A DNA stretch of 64,000 bases, from positions 806,001-870,000 of the forward strand of contig CANNCD010000001.1 of the NCBI GenBank assembly GCA_947503035.1. The letters are read 5' to 3'. A program made the position numbers and the translations under genes. Of this stretch, positions 37,229 to 46,111 are shown one piece after another. The stretch's first letter is position 1, and the number at the start of each line of letters is the position of its first letter. The notes under the pieces were generated by a model. It had not been told where the DNA came from, did no database searches, and saw only the letters and a program-made list of their open reading frames with translations. The DNA comes from an uncultured Halocynthiibacter sp. GTDB lineage: Bacteria > Pseudomonadota > Alphaproteobacteria > Rhodobacterales > Rhodobacteraceae.

Positions 37229-38188
37229 ATGACAGACCAGACCGTATTGGTTGCCGATCTTGGCGGCACGAACACCCGCGTTGCCTTGGCCACTGGCGCC
37301 GCACTTCGCACCGACACAATCCGTCGCTTCCGCAATTCCGAAATGGCGGGCATTGACGATGTTCTTGCGCGGTATTTGGCGGAATTCACCGACGCCAATG
37401 TGTCCGCCGCCTGTGTCGCCATGGCCGGTCTGGTGGAAAATGGCGCGGGCGTCATGACCAACCTCAAGTGGGAGATCAACAACACCACGATTGGCGCCGC
37501 GACCGGTGCCAAGACCGTTAAGGTGATCAACGACCTTCAGGCGCAGGGTCATGCGCTCAACAACCTTGGTGAAGGCACGGTCAAGACCGTTCAGACCGGT
37601 GACGCCGCCCCCACTGGCGCGTCCCGTTTGGTGATCGGCGTTGGCACCGGCCTTAATTCCGCCCCTGTGCATTACGTCGACGGCGTGTCCTTTGTGGCCG
37701 CTGCAGAGTCCGGCCACCTGACCATGCCGATCCGTTCGGACGCCGATCTGCGTTTGGCCCAATTTGTCGAGAAAATCCACGGTTTCCCCGCCGCCGAGGA
37801 CGTGATTTCCGGTCGTGGTCTGTCGCATATCTATGACTGGCTGTCCGCCGAGGCCGGCGATGATATCGCCAAGGACCCCGCCACCGTGATGGGCGACCAC
37901 GCGAACGGCACCGACCCCCGCGCGACAATGGCCGTCGGCCATTTCGCACGCATTCTGGGCAATGTGGTTGGGGACTGGGCACTGGCGCATCTGCCCTATG
38001 GTGGCATCTATTTGGTGGGCGGCGTGTCCAACGCAATCGCCCCCCATTTGGCCGCCGGTGGGTTCATCGATGCCTTTGCAGAAAAGGGCCGTTTCCACGA
38101 CTTTATGGCCCGTTTCCCGATCCATGTGGTCGAAGACGATTACGCGGCCCTAACGGGTTGCGCAAAATATCTTTCGGAACAGGCGTAG
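37229..38188 (+). CDS. glk: Glucokinase
   Basis: A 319-residue glucokinase of the E. coli Glk type, which phosphorylates free glucose with ATP. The phosphate-binding motif VADLGGTNTRVAL is at residues 8-20, and further ATPase-fold motifs are SRLVIGVGTGLNSA, AESGHLTMP and YLVGGVSNA. It completes the pathway by trapping glucose released by AglA and the beta-glucosidase. It starts 7 bases after the beta-glucosidase. No terminator is obvious after it; an inverted repeat lies in the following gap. Confidence 0.95.
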   Translation: MTDQTVLVADLGGTNTRVALATGAALRTDTIRRFRNSEMAGIDDVLARYLAEFTDANVSAACVAMAGLVENGAGVMTNLKWEINNTTIGAATGAKTVKVINDLQAQGHALNNLGEGTVKTVQTGDAAPTGASRLVIGVGTGLNSAPVHYVDGVSFVAAAESGHLTMPIRSDADLRLAQFVEKIHGFPAAEDVISGRGLSHIYDWLSAEAGDDIAKDPATVMGDHANGTDPRATMAVGHFARILGNVVGDWALAHLPYGGIYLVGGVSNAIAPHLAAGGFIDAFAEKGRFHDFMARFPIHVVEDDYAALTGCAKYLSEQA

Positions 38189-38209
38189 TTGTCAGGTTTC
38201 GTTAACACT

Positions 38210-38251
38210 TTGCCCCCATTGTATCGCTAAGACGATTCAAATTGGGGGCAA
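38210..38251. repeat. Inverted repeat covering the ribosome site of the next small gene
   Basis: TTGCCCCCA (38210-38218) pairs with TGGGGGCAA (38243-38251), 9 bp with a 24-base loop. The right arm contains the only purine-rich ribosome-binding candidate, 2 bases before the ATG at 38254. The fold would hide it. Confidence 0.55.
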
Positions 38252-38253
38252 TT

Positions 38254-38490
38254 ATGCCAAAGACCACTCTTCCATCGACGCTGACATTTGAGGCGACACT
38301 GGGCACATCAAACGTCACCCGACTTCACGTCGACATGGCACGGCCCAAGACGACCAACGCCCCACTGACCATTGAGCCCCAAGACTGTATCGATGTTCTC
38401 TATGCCGTCGTATCGGGCGGATTTCCGGCGCCCAGACCAAGCGCCGAAATTATCCCATTTGCCAATATAAATCAAAAACTTACAGCGTAG
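38254..38490 (+). CDS. Small unknown protein
   Basis: A 78-residue protein (MPKTTLPSTLTFEATLGT...) with one cysteine, no signal peptide and no family I recognise. The ATG at 38254 is chosen because a purine run GGGGG lies just before it; an in-frame TTG at 38242 lies inside the inverted repeat and is less likely. It converges on tex with 7 bases between the stop codons. The start codon is in or next to a hairpin, which hints at post-transcriptional control. It could be a chance frame, but codon use is normal. Confidence 0.55.
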   Translation: MPKTTLPSTLTFEATLGTSNVTRLHVDMARPKTTNAPLTIEPQDCIDVLYAVVSGGFPAPRPSAEIIPFANINQKLTA

Positions 38491-38497
38491 AGCTCAC

Positions 38498-40792
38498 CTA
38501 CTTATTCTTCATCGCATCCAACAAGGCCGCGCCCAAACCACCCGTTTGGCTGGTCTGTTTTGGACGGGCCTGTGTCGGACCGCTTGATCGGCGTTGTTGC
38601 TTCGGCGCGGGTTTGTCGTTGCGGTTTCCACCGCCATCTTTGCGCATGGTCAAACCGATCCGTTTGCGTGGAATATCGACGTCCACAACGCGCACCTTAA
38701 CCACGTCACCCGCCTTAACGACCTCATGCGGGTCCTTAACGAATTTATCGGCAAGCTGGCTCACATGGACCAACCCGTCCTGATGCACGCCAATGTCGAC
38801 GAATGCGCCAAAGGCCGCGACGTTGGTCACCGTCCCCTCAAGCAACATCCCCGCCGTCAGGTCTTTGATGTCATCCACCCCATCGGCGAATGTCGCCGTC
38901 ACAAAATCGGGGCGCGGATCACGGCCCGGTTTTTCCAGTTCCGAAAGGATATCGCGCACCGTCGGTAGGCCGAATGTGTCGTCGACGAAATCCTGCGCGG
39001 AGACTGATTTCAGAGGACTCGGATCGGCCATCAGGCTGCGCAGATCACGGCCGCAGGATTTGATAATCTTGCGCGCAACGTCATAGGCCTCGGGGTGGAC
39101 GGCCGATGCATCAAGCGGGTCCAAAGCGTCCGAAATCCGTAAGAACCCCGCGCATTGTTCAAACGCCCGTGGCCCCAAACGCGGCACCTTGAGCAATTCT
39201 TTGCGGCTGACGAACGCTCCATTTGCATCGCGATGTTCCACGATCAATTCGGCAATCGCGGGCGTCAGGCCCGAGACATGCGACAGCAACGGCGCCGACG
39301 CCATGTTGAGATCGACCCCCACCGCGTTCACCGCGTCCTCGACCACGGCCTCCAATGAATTCCCAAGACGGGTTTGGTCCACGTCATGTTGATATTGGCC
39401 GACCCCGATGGACTTTGGTTCGATTTTCACCAATTCCGCCAGTGGATCCTGCAACCGGCGGGCAATCGACACGGCACCACGGATCGATACGTCCAAATCG
39501 GGGAATTCGCGCGCCGCCAATTCAGACGCGGAATAGACCGACGCGCCCGCCTCGGACACGATCACCTTGGTTGGTTTTGGCGTTGGGATATCGCGCAGGA
39601 TATCCGCGATCAATTTTTCGCTCTCGCGGCTGGCGGTGCCGTTGCCGATGGCGATCAGATCAACACCGTGTTTGCGAATGAGATCGGCGATGGTGGCCGA
39701 CGCCCCACGGATGTCGTTTTTCGGCTGGAACGGGTAAACCGTTGCGCTGTCAATCAATTTTCCGGTCGCATCAACCACGGCGATCTTACAGCCGGTCCGA
39801 ATACCAGGGTCCAAACCAAGGGTCGCGCGCGCCCCAGCGGGGGCCGCCAGCAACAAATCCTTAAGGTTTCGGGCGAACACATTGATCGCCTCATCATGGG
39901 CGCGGCGACGCAAATCGGTCATCAAATCCATCATCAAGGACATGCCCAGTTTCACCCGCCACGCCCATTTCGCAACACCCTGTAGCCACGTGTCGGCTGG
40001 GCCATTGCCACGAATTTCAAGAACCGCCGCGACCATGGCTATGGCCCGCTCAACGCCCTCTTCATCCGGTGCGATATCGACCGAAACGAAACCCTCTTTG
40101 CTGGCCCGAAGCATCGCCAGCGCGCGGTGGCTTGGTGCGGTTTCCCAGCGTTCGGTGTGGGCGAAATAGTCCGAGAACTTCGCACCCTTTTCCTCTTTCC
40201 CTTTGATCACCCGGGCGGACAGGAACGCGTTCTTGTGCATGAATTCACGAAGACGCCCGACCAGCTGTGCATTCTCGGCAAGACCTTCGATGATGATGTC
40301 ACGCGCCCCCGTCAGCGCCGCCTTTTCGTCGGTAACCGCTTCACCAACGAACCGTTTCGCGGCCACCTCGGGGTCCGTCGTGCGGTCCGTCAGGATCAAA
40401 TCGGCCAGCGGCCCCAGCCCGTTTTCCCGCGCGATCATCGCCTTGGTGCGGCGCTTGGGTTTATAGGGCAGATAGATGTCCTCAAGCTCGGCCTTGGTCA
40501 CCGCGCCCGCGATGGATTTCGCCAAGGCATCGGTCAGCTTGCCCTGATCCTTGATCGTGTCATGGATGGTCACGCGGCGCTTTTCCATGTCCCGCAGGTA
40601 CGTCAACCGGTCGTTCAACGTCCGCAGTTGCGTGTCGTCCAAGCCGCCCGTCACCTCTTTGCGATAGCGTGCCACGAACGGCACCGTCGCCCCGTCATCC
40701 AACAGGGTCACGGCGGCGTTCACCTGATCTGCGCGCGCGCCGATTTCGGTGGCGATGGTCTGATTAATGCGGCGGGCGGGATCAATGGTCAT
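38498..40792 (-). CDS. tex: Tex-family RNA-binding protein
   Basis: A 764-residue Tex protein. An N-terminal helical region is followed by a YqgF/RNase H-like domain (LGLDPGIRTGCKIAVVDATG), helix-hairpin-helix segments (VGVDLNMASAPLLSHVSGL) and a C-terminal S1 RNA-binding domain (GMLLEGTVTNVAAFGAFVDIGVHQDGLVHVSQLAD). Tex is a conserved nucleic-acid-binding protein linked to transcription and stress survival. The tail is basic and low in complexity. The ATG at 40792 is preceded by AAGGACG and begins MTIDPARRINQTIA as in homologues; the longer frame is not Tex-like. Confidence 0.95.
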   Translation of the reverse strand: MTIDPARRINQTIATEIGARADQVNAAVTLLDDGATVPFVARYRKEVTGGLDDTQLRTLNDRLTYLRDMEKRRVTIHDTIKDQGKLTDALAKSIAGAVTKAELEDIYLPYKPKRRTKAMIARENGLGPLADLILTDRTTDPEVAAKRFVGEAVTDEKAALTGARDIIIEGLAENAQLVGRLREFMHKNAFLSARVIKGKEEKGAKFSDYFAHTERWETAPSHRALAMLRASKEGFVSVDIAPDEEGVERAIAMVAAVLEIRGNGPADTWLQGVAKWAWRVKLGMSLMMDLMTDLRRRAHDEAINVFARNLKDLLLAAPAGARATLGLDPGIRTGCKIAVVDATGKLIDSATVYPFQPKNDIRGASATIADLIRKHGVDLIAIGNGTASRESEKLIADILRDIPTPKPTKVIVSEAGASVYSASELAAREFPDLDVSIRGAVSIARRLQDPLAELVKIEPKSIGVGQYQHDVDQTRLGNSLEAVVEDAVNAVGVDLNMASAPLLSHVSGLTPAIAELIVEHRDANGAFVSRKELLKVPRLGPRAFEQCAGFLRISDALDPLDASAVHPEAYDVARKIIKSCGRDLRSLMADPSPLKSVSAQDFVDDTFGLPTVRDILSELEKPGRDPRPDFVTATFADGVDDIKDLTAGMLLEGTVTNVAAFGAFVDIGVHQDGLVHVSQLADKFVKDPHEVVKAGDVVKVRVVDVDIPRKRIGLTMRKDGGGNRNDKPAPKQQRRSSGPTQARPKQTSQTGGLGAALLDAMKNK

Positions 40793-40945
40793 ATGCGTCC
40801 TTGGTCTTCGAAATGTTTGGAGGATCAACACTAGCCCCCCTGCCCGCAGCGGCAAGAGGCGCGCAGAGGTTATCCACAGAAATCTTCGCGCGGATTGGCG
40901 GTGTTTCGCTTGCCGCACGGGCGGGCGTCGCGATATGGTCAGGGC

Positions 40946-41275
40946 ATGACAGATCCCGTATCCACCATCCGCAATCTTGGCGAGGCCAGCGACGCAAGTT
41001 TCGCCAAGGCCGGCATCCACTCTGCAGAACAGCTTCGGGAATTGGGGCCAGACGCGGCCTATGCGATGCTGTTGCAAACCGGCCACCGCGCCCATTTCAT
41101 CGGCTATTACGCGATGGTCATGGGATTACAGGGCCGTCCGTGGAACGATTGCAAGGGCAAAGAAAAGGCAGAGCTGCGTAAACGGTTTGATGCGATTAAG
41201 GCCAACGCCGTGCCTGACCCGATATCGGGGATCGAGAAGATATTGAATGAGATTGGGGTGGTCGCGCCGAAGTAA
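40946..41275 (+). CDS. TfoX/Sxy C-terminal domain protein
   Basis: A 109-residue protein matching the TfoX C-terminal domain: TIRNLGEASDASFAKAGIHSAEQLRELGPDAAYAML. In gammaproteobacteria TfoX/Sxy activates competence genes; stand-alone C-terminal-domain proteins in Alphaproteobacteria have no known role. The N-terminal domain of TfoX is absent. The ATG at 40946 is the first with the family N-terminus. It is divergent from tex, 153 bases away. Confidence 0.8.
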   Translation: MTDPVSTIRNLGEASDASFAKAGIHSAEQLRELGPDAAYAMLLQTGHRAHFIGYYAMVMGLQGRPWNDCKGKEKAELRKRFDAIKANAVPDPISGIEKILNEIGVVAPK

Positions 41276-41302
41276 GGCTTCGATGTAAAAAGCTTGCAAA
41301 GC

Positions 41303-41869
41303 TTAAGTCTGCGGGCTTTTCCACCAACCTTCGCTATATGACCGCCAGTAGTCATAATCCGCGTCAGACACGTCGCCGCCCCACCCATCGCCTATTTCGA
41401 ATTTTGAAAACTTAAATGGCGTTACAGATGGGAGTGCATCTGGTCGCGACCTTTCATAGATCGTTCGGAGTGCCACGAATGTGCCTTCGTCTTCTCCTGC
41501 TCCATAAAAGCTCATGGTCAGAAGATCATAGGTAAGCTCGAGGATTTTACCAAACCGCTGCTGCACCGCAAGATCGAGGTCATCAAGACCATGAAGATCG
41601 TCGACCGTTGAACGGTCGCCAGCCGTAAGTAACGGCACATCGACGCCGATCCATTTGTCCAACGCCATGCGCGACCGGCCAAGCACGGGACATTCCCACA
41701 GCTGGCGGCGAAACACGTCTATGGCCGGTCCTGAGATCGAATGCCGATGAGCGAACTCATTTACGAAACACATCGCCAAGCCAAACCGCGCCGAAATCGA
41801 CAGAGAGCGGACCTCTTCGAGGAACGTGTCGAAACGCTCGGCGTCGCTGAGTGACAAAGCTGAATGCAT
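41303..41869 (-). CDS. Unknown soluble protein
   Basis: A 188-residue protein with no recognised family. It starts MHSALSLSDAERFDTFLEEV and ends with an acidic, aromatic-rich stretch (FEIGDGWGGDVSDADYDYW, then SYSEGWW). No signal peptide or membrane helix. The amino-acid style resembles orphan immunity or SMI1-like proteins, but I see no diagnostic motif, so this is only an impression. It stands alone between the TfoX-like gene (converging) and ndk. Confidence 0.65.
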   Translation of the reverse strand: MHSALSLSDAERFDTFLEEVRSLSISARFGLAMCFVNEFAHRHSISGPAIDVFRRQLWECPVLGRSRMALDKWIGVDVPLLTAGDRSTVDDLHGLDDLDLAVQQRFGKILELTYDLLTMSFYGAGEDEGTFVALRTIYERSRPDALPSVTPFKFSKFEIGDGWGGDVSDADYDYWRSYSEGWWKSPQT

Positions 41870-41952
41870 TTAGAGAATCCCAACATTAGTTTTCGAACCA
41901 ATGTGAATATGCTGCAAGATACCAATGGAATGGGCAAGCGGCACTCGAAAAC

Positions 41953-41987
41953 AAAAAAGGGGCGCGGTCATATGACCGTGCCCCTTT
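41953..41987 (-). terminator. Terminator of ndk
   Basis: On the minus strand a long stem (41956-41987, one G-T wobble, centred on GGTCATATGACC) is followed by TTTTTT. It begins 27 bases after the ndk stop. Confidence 0.88.
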
Positions 41988-42013
41988 CGAATTCCAAAAA
42001 CGCGTGTCGCGTC

Positions 42014-42436
42014 TTAGCCAACCAATTCTAGGCCAGAGAAGAAGAATGCGATTTCTTCTGCTGCTGTTTCTGGGGCGTCGGAACCGTGAACAGAGTTTTC
42101 ACCGATGGAAAGAGCGAACTCTTTACGGATTGTGCCTGGTGCCGCGTCTTCTGGGTTTGTTGCGCCCATAACTTCGCGGTTTTTCGCGATTGCGTCTTCG
42201 CCTTCTAGAACCTGAACAACGATTGGCTCAGAGATCATGAATTCACAAAGTTCGCCAAAGAATGGGCGCTCAGAGTGCACACCGTAGAATGTCTGTGCTT
42301 GTGCAAGTGTAAGCTGGATGCGCTTGCTTGCCACGATGCGTAGGCCTGCTTCTTCGAATTTCGCAGCGATCGCACCTGTAAGGTTACGTTTTGTTGCGTC
42401 TGGCTTGATGATGCTGAATGTGCGTTGGATCGCCAT
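42014..42436 (-). CDS. ndk: Nucleoside-diphosphate kinase
   Basis: A 140-residue NDK, the family-standard length, which balances NTP pools by phosphate transfer. It begins [18 protein letters not shown], and the active-site histidine is in [16 protein letters not shown] near residue 117. The start at 42436 is preceded by AAAGAGTG. It has its own terminator, so it is a single-gene unit divergent from the ABC-F gene. Confidence 0.98.
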   Translation of the reverse strand: MAIQRTFSIIKPDATKRNLTGAIAAKFEEAGLRIVASKRIQLTLAQAQTFYGVHSERPFFGELCEFMISEPIVVQVLEGEDAIAKNREVMGATNPEDAAPGTIRKEFALSIGENSVHGSDAPETAAEEIAFFFSGLELVG

Positions 42437-42567
42437 GTCGGTCACTCTTTTGTTTGGGGCCGTTGGGACCATCCCGCGGGCGAAAATTCTGCCGCTGCGA
42501 TAGCACGCATTTGGTTATTTGAAAAGCCGTGATTGACCCCATGCGCAAACTGGTCCAAACGCTATCT

Positions 42568-44412
42568 ATGCTTAAGATTTCAGACATCTCATACTCCGTC
42601 GAAGGGCGCCAGTTGTTGAACGGCGCATCCGTAACCATCCCTGATGGCCACAAAGTGGGCATTGTTGGGCGCAACGGGACGGGGAAAACGACGCTTTTCC
42701 GCCTGATCCGCGGTGAATTGACCCTCGAAGGGGGGACGATCAACATTCCGCGCGGCGCACGCATGGGGGGAATCACCCAAGAGGTGCCCTCGAATGAGGT
42801 GTCCTTGATCGACACGGTTTTGGCCGCGGACACGGAACGCGCGTCTTTGTTGGCCGAATCTGAGACCGCGACCGATCCGATGCGCATCGCCGACATCCAA
42901 ACCCGTCTGGCCGATATCGACGCATGGTCCGCCGAAGGGCGCGCATCCTCGATCCTCAAGGGGCTTGGCTTTGACGAAGAGGCCCAGAAACGCCCCTGCT
43001 CCGATTTCTCGGGCGGTTGGCGGATGCGGGTTGCGCTGGGTGCGGTTCTGTTTTCGAAACCTGATCTGTTGCTCTTGGATGAGCCGACCAACTATCTTGA
43101 TCTCGAAGGCGCGCTTTGGCTGGAATCTTATCTTCAGAAATATCCGCACACGGTGTTGATCGTGTCGCACGACCGTGGGCTGTTGAACCGCGCGGTGGGG
43201 TCGATCCTTCACCTCGAGGACAAGAAGCTCACTTATTACCAAGTGCCCTACGACAAATTCGCCGAGCAACGCGCCGCGAAATTGGCCGTATTGGAATCCG
43301 AGGCCAAGAAACAGGACGCCCGTCGTGCGCACCTGCAATCATTTGTGGATCGGTTTAAGGCCAAGGCGTCCAAGGCGACACAGGCCCAGTCCCGCGTTAA
43401 GATGCTTGCCAAAATGACCCCGATCACCACGCCGCAAGAAAGCGCGATGAAGCGGTTCTCATTCCCCGAGCCCGAGGAACTGTCGCCGCCGATCATCAAC
43501 ACCGAGAGCGCCTCTGTGGGCTATGACGACAAGGCGATCTTGTCACACCTTGATCTACGCATCGACCAAGACGACCGCATCGCCCTGTTGGGCAAAAACG
43601 GTGAGGGTAAATCGACCCTGTCGAAACTCTTGTCCGACCGGTTGAAACCCATGGGCGGGCGTATGGCGCGCCACAATAAGCTGCGCATCGGCTTCTTTGC
43701 CCAGCACCAAGTGGACGAATTGTACATCGACGAGAACCCGCTCGATCACCTGCGTCGTGTGCGCCCCAAGGAAACCCCTGCCCGTCACCGCGCACGTTTG
43801 GCCGGTTTTGGTCTGGGCGCCGATCAGGCCGAAACCCTTGTAGGCAAACTGTCCGGTGGTCAAAAGGCCCGCCTGTCGCTCTTGCTGGCGACCATTGACG
43901 CTCCGCATCTGTTGATCTTGGACGAGCCGACCAACCACCTTGATATCGAATCCCGCGAAGCCCTGGTCGAGGCGTTGACCGCCTATACCGGCGCCGTGGT
44001 TCTGGTGTCGCACGACATGCACCTGTTGTCCCTTGTGGCCGACCGTTTGTGGTTGGTTAAGGATGGCCGTGTTACCGTCTGGGACGACGATCTTGAGGCC
44101 TATCGCAAGGTGTTGTTGACGCCCGATACACCGGCCAAACCTAAGAAACCAAAAGCCGCCAAAAAGGCCAGCAAAGAGGACCTTCAGACACTTCGTGCCG
44201 AGGTCAAGAAATGCGAAGCCCGCGTCGAAAAGATCAACGATATGGCAGATAAGCTCGCGAAAAAGCTTGCTGACCCGGCCCTGTACGACGATGCTAAAAA
44301 GGGCGAGATGGAAGTCTGGCAAAAGAAATACGGCGAGGTCATGGATGCCCAAGAACGCGCCGAAGCCATGTGGATGAAGGCCCTTGAAAAGGTTGAGAAA
44401 GCAACAGCATAG
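42568..44412 (+). CDS. ABC-F family ATPase
   Basis: A 614-residue protein with two ABC ATPase domains and no membrane part, i.e. ABC-F. Walker A motifs are VGRNGTGKTTL and LGKNGEGKSTL, the signatures SGGWRMR and LSGGQKAR, and the Walker B motifs LLLLDEPTNYLDL and LLILDEPTNHLDI. A linker with QSRVKMLAKM lies between them, and a basic coiled-coil tail (KPKKPKAAKKASKEDLQTL onwards) ends the protein. ABC-F proteins act on the ribosome. The closest fit is the Uup/YheS type rather than an antibiotic-resistance factor, judged only by layout. It ends directly before marC. Confidence 0.93.
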   Translation: MLKISDISYSVEGRQLLNGASVTIPDGHKVGIVGRNGTGKTTLFRLIRGELTLEGGTINIPRGARMGGITQEVPSNEVSLIDTVLAADTERASLLAESETATDPMRIADIQTRLADIDAWSAEGRASSILKGLGFDEEAQKRPCSDFSGGWRMRVALGAVLFSKPDLLLLDEPTNYLDLEGALWLESYLQKYPHTVLIVSHDRGLLNRAVGSILHLEDKKLTYYQVPYDKFAEQRAAKLAVLESEAKKQDARRAHLQSFVDRFKAKASKATQAQSRVKMLAKMTPITTPQESAMKRFSFPEPEELSPPIINTESASVGYDDKAILSHLDLRIDQDDRIALLGKNGEGKSTLSKLLSDRLKPMGGRMARHNKLRIGFFAQHQVDELYIDENPLDHLRRVRPKETPARHRARLAGFGLGADQAETLVGKLSGGQKARLSLLLATIDAPHLLILDEPTNHLDIESREALVEALTAYTGAVVLVSHDMHLLSLVADRLWLVKDGRVTVWDDDLEAYRKVLLTPDTPAKPKKPKAAKKASKEDLQTLRAEVKKCEARVEKINDMADKLAKKLADPALYDDAKKGEMEVWQKKYGEVMDAQERAEAMWMKALEKVEKATA

Positions 44413-45033
44413 ATGGAAATAGCCGTACTCATTACCGCGTTTATCACGCTTTTTGTTGTGATCGATCCCATCGGTCTTGCGCCGCTTTTCGTGGCGTTGA
44501 CCAATGGGATGACGGCCGCCGAACGCCGCGCCATCGCGATCCGCGCCTGTATCACGGGCGCTGGTATTTTGACCATTTTCGCTTTTTTCGGCGAGGCGGT
44601 TTTGGGCGGCATCGGGATCGGCATGCCCGCGTTCCGGATTTCCGGCGGGATCCTATTGTTCCTGACCGCGCTTGATATGCTTTTTGATCGGCGTTCCAAG
44701 CGCCGCCAAGACTCAAGCGAAGCCGAAACGCCCAACGACGACCCCTCAATTTTCCCCATCGCGATGCCATTGATCGCAGGGCCTGGCGCCATGGCGACGA
44801 TGATCCTTTTGGCGGGGCAAGGCAGCGGAACCCTTGATACATTTATTTTCGTCGGCGTGATGCTCGCGGTTGTAGGATGCGTTTTCACGTTGTTCCTTTT
44901 GGCGTCACCGCTTGAACAGATGCTGGGACAGACCGGCACAAATGTCGTGACACGCCTTTTGGGGATGTTGCTTGCGGCGTTGTCGGTGCAATTTGTTCTG
45001 GACGGCTTGGTACCCTTTATTCACGGATTATAA
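44413..45033 (+). CDS. MarC-family membrane protein
   Basis: A 206-residue inner-membrane protein with six hydrophobic segments. The DPIGLAPLFVALT motif near residue 18 and the IAMPLIAGPGAMATMILL motif near residue 115 are typical of the MarC (UPF0056) family. Function is unknown; the family was once wrongly linked to multiple antibiotic resistance. Its ATG follows the ABC-F stop codon with no gap, and the next gene starts 2 bases after it, so the three form an operon. Confidence 0.9.
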   Translation: MEIAVLITAFITLFVVIDPIGLAPLFVALTNGMTAAERRAIAIRACITGAGILTIFAFFGEAVLGGIGIGMPAFRISGGILLFLTALDMLFDRRSKRRQDSSEAETPNDDPSIFPIAMPLIAGPGAMATMILLAGQGSGTLDTFIFVGVMLAVVGCVFTLFLLASPLEQMLGQTGTNVVTRLLGMLLAALSVQFVLDGLVPFIHGL

Positions 45034-45035
45034 TC

Positions 45036-45605
45036 ATGGATGGCGATATTTTCGCGCGCGTTTTGTATTTGGTTCTTCTGCTGATTTTCATCGGCGGATC
45101 GTTCTTTACGATGAACCGAGAGACCATGAACAAATCCCTGCAACAGGCTGTTATTTGGGTGCTTTTGTTCGGGGGCGTTGCCGCCGGATACGCGCTTTGG
45201 GATGACATAAGCGAAGGGCAATCGATCAATTCAAACGGCACTGAAATCACCCTTCACCGCGAGAGCGACGGGCATTTCTATGCGACCCTGTTGATCAACG
45301 GCCATGACGTGGATTTCGTGATCGACACCGGCGCGACCGATATGGTTTTGACCCAAGACACCGCAGAACGCGTCGGTTTTCCGTCCGACAGCCTACGGTT
45401 CTTGGGCCGCGCGCAGACCGCCAATGGCACCGTGCGCACCGCCGCCGTCACTCTTGGCGTTGTCCGCTTCGAAGGCATCACCGACACCGGCGTCCCCGCA
45501 TCCGTAAACGAAGGCGCCCTGTTTGAGAACCTCCTCGGCATGTCCTACCTCAGCCGCTTTTCAGACATTTCCATCCGCGGCGACCGTCTGGTTTTGTCAC
45601 GCTAA
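45036..45605 (+). CDS. Membrane-anchored retropepsin-like aspartic protease (TIGR02281 type)
   Basis: A 189-residue protein with two N-terminal membrane helices (about residues 8-25 and 38-55) followed by a retroviral-type aspartic protease domain. The catalytic motif is FVIDTGATDMVL near residue 96, and LLGMSYLSRFSDISI lies near the end. Such single-domain proteases work as dimers and face the periplasm. The substrate is unknown. It is the third gene after ABC-F and marC. Confidence 0.87.
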   Translation: MDGDIFARVLYLVLLLIFIGGSFFTMNRETMNKSLQQAVIWVLLFGGVAAGYALWDDISEGQSINSNGTEITLHRESDGHFYATLLINGHDVDFVIDTGATDMVLTQDTAERVGFPSDSLRFLGRAQTANGTVRTAAVTLGVVRFEGITDTGVPASVNEGALFENLLGMSYLSRFSDISIRGDRLVLSR

Positions 45606-45681
45606 CTGCCCAATATATTTTTCGAGAGTGTGATGCTGCCGCGGCACCCTTTCGCCGATGTCATAGAATTGGATTAATGAG

Positions 45682-46071
45682 ATGAGTCTTGAGGACTGCA
45701 TACCAAAAGATAAATTTGACGTTGCAGCAATAGTGCGGGCAAACCAGATTTGCTTGCTTGCGTTGAGCCCGTTTCAGGCTGAATTACTAAAATGGGTACA
45801 AGATCCAAACTGGCCCGTTGCGCCTTCAACGGCTGCTCTGTTGTCTCGTTTTGATGTCGAATTACTGCCACATGTTAAGTCGATCCTACGCTCAGAGGAT
45901 GCATTGTGGAAGCATACTCTGATCGATCTGGTGGTGCGAAATCTGAGTACCCATGTGGTCCATGAACTTAATGCAGACCTTGCGAGACTTGCCGTGCAGC
46001 CAACACCGGACGAAAAGATTGAAGAGGTCGATGTTGTCGCACGCGACATTCTAAAGCTGTTCAAGTACTGA
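45682..46071 (+). CDS. DUF5071 protein
   Basis: A 129-residue protein resembling the DUF5071 family: IPKDKFDVAAIVRA at the N-terminus and LLKWVQDPNWPVAPSTAALLSRF near residue 37, then VKSILRSEDALWKHTLIDLVV. The pattern suggests HEAT-like helical repeats. It has a lower G+C content and a less biased codon use than its neighbours, which hints at recent acquisition. Related helical-repeat families sometimes serve as immunity proteins, but no toxin is nearby. The ribosome site is weak (TTAATGAG just before the ATG). Confidence 0.7.
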   Translation: MSLEDCIPKDKFDVAAIVRANQICLLALSPFQAELLKWVQDPNWPVAPSTAALLSRFDVELLPHVKSILRSEDALWKHTLIDLVVRNLSTHVVHELNADLARLAVQPTPDEKIEEVDVVARDILKLFKY

Positions 46072-46111
46072 TACGAGCCGCAACTTCTCCAACTCAGATC
46101 ACGCATACCCA

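Noticed and set aside
36475..37530. A 351-codon minus-strand frame spanning the beta-glucosidase and glucokinase genes
   Set aside because: Crosses two real genes in opposite orientation and shows no family features.
42568..44412. ABC-F gene as an antibiotic-resistance factor
   Set aside because: Domain layout and the conserved neighbour marC fit a housekeeping Uup/YheS-like protein; nothing points to a resistance-type linker.
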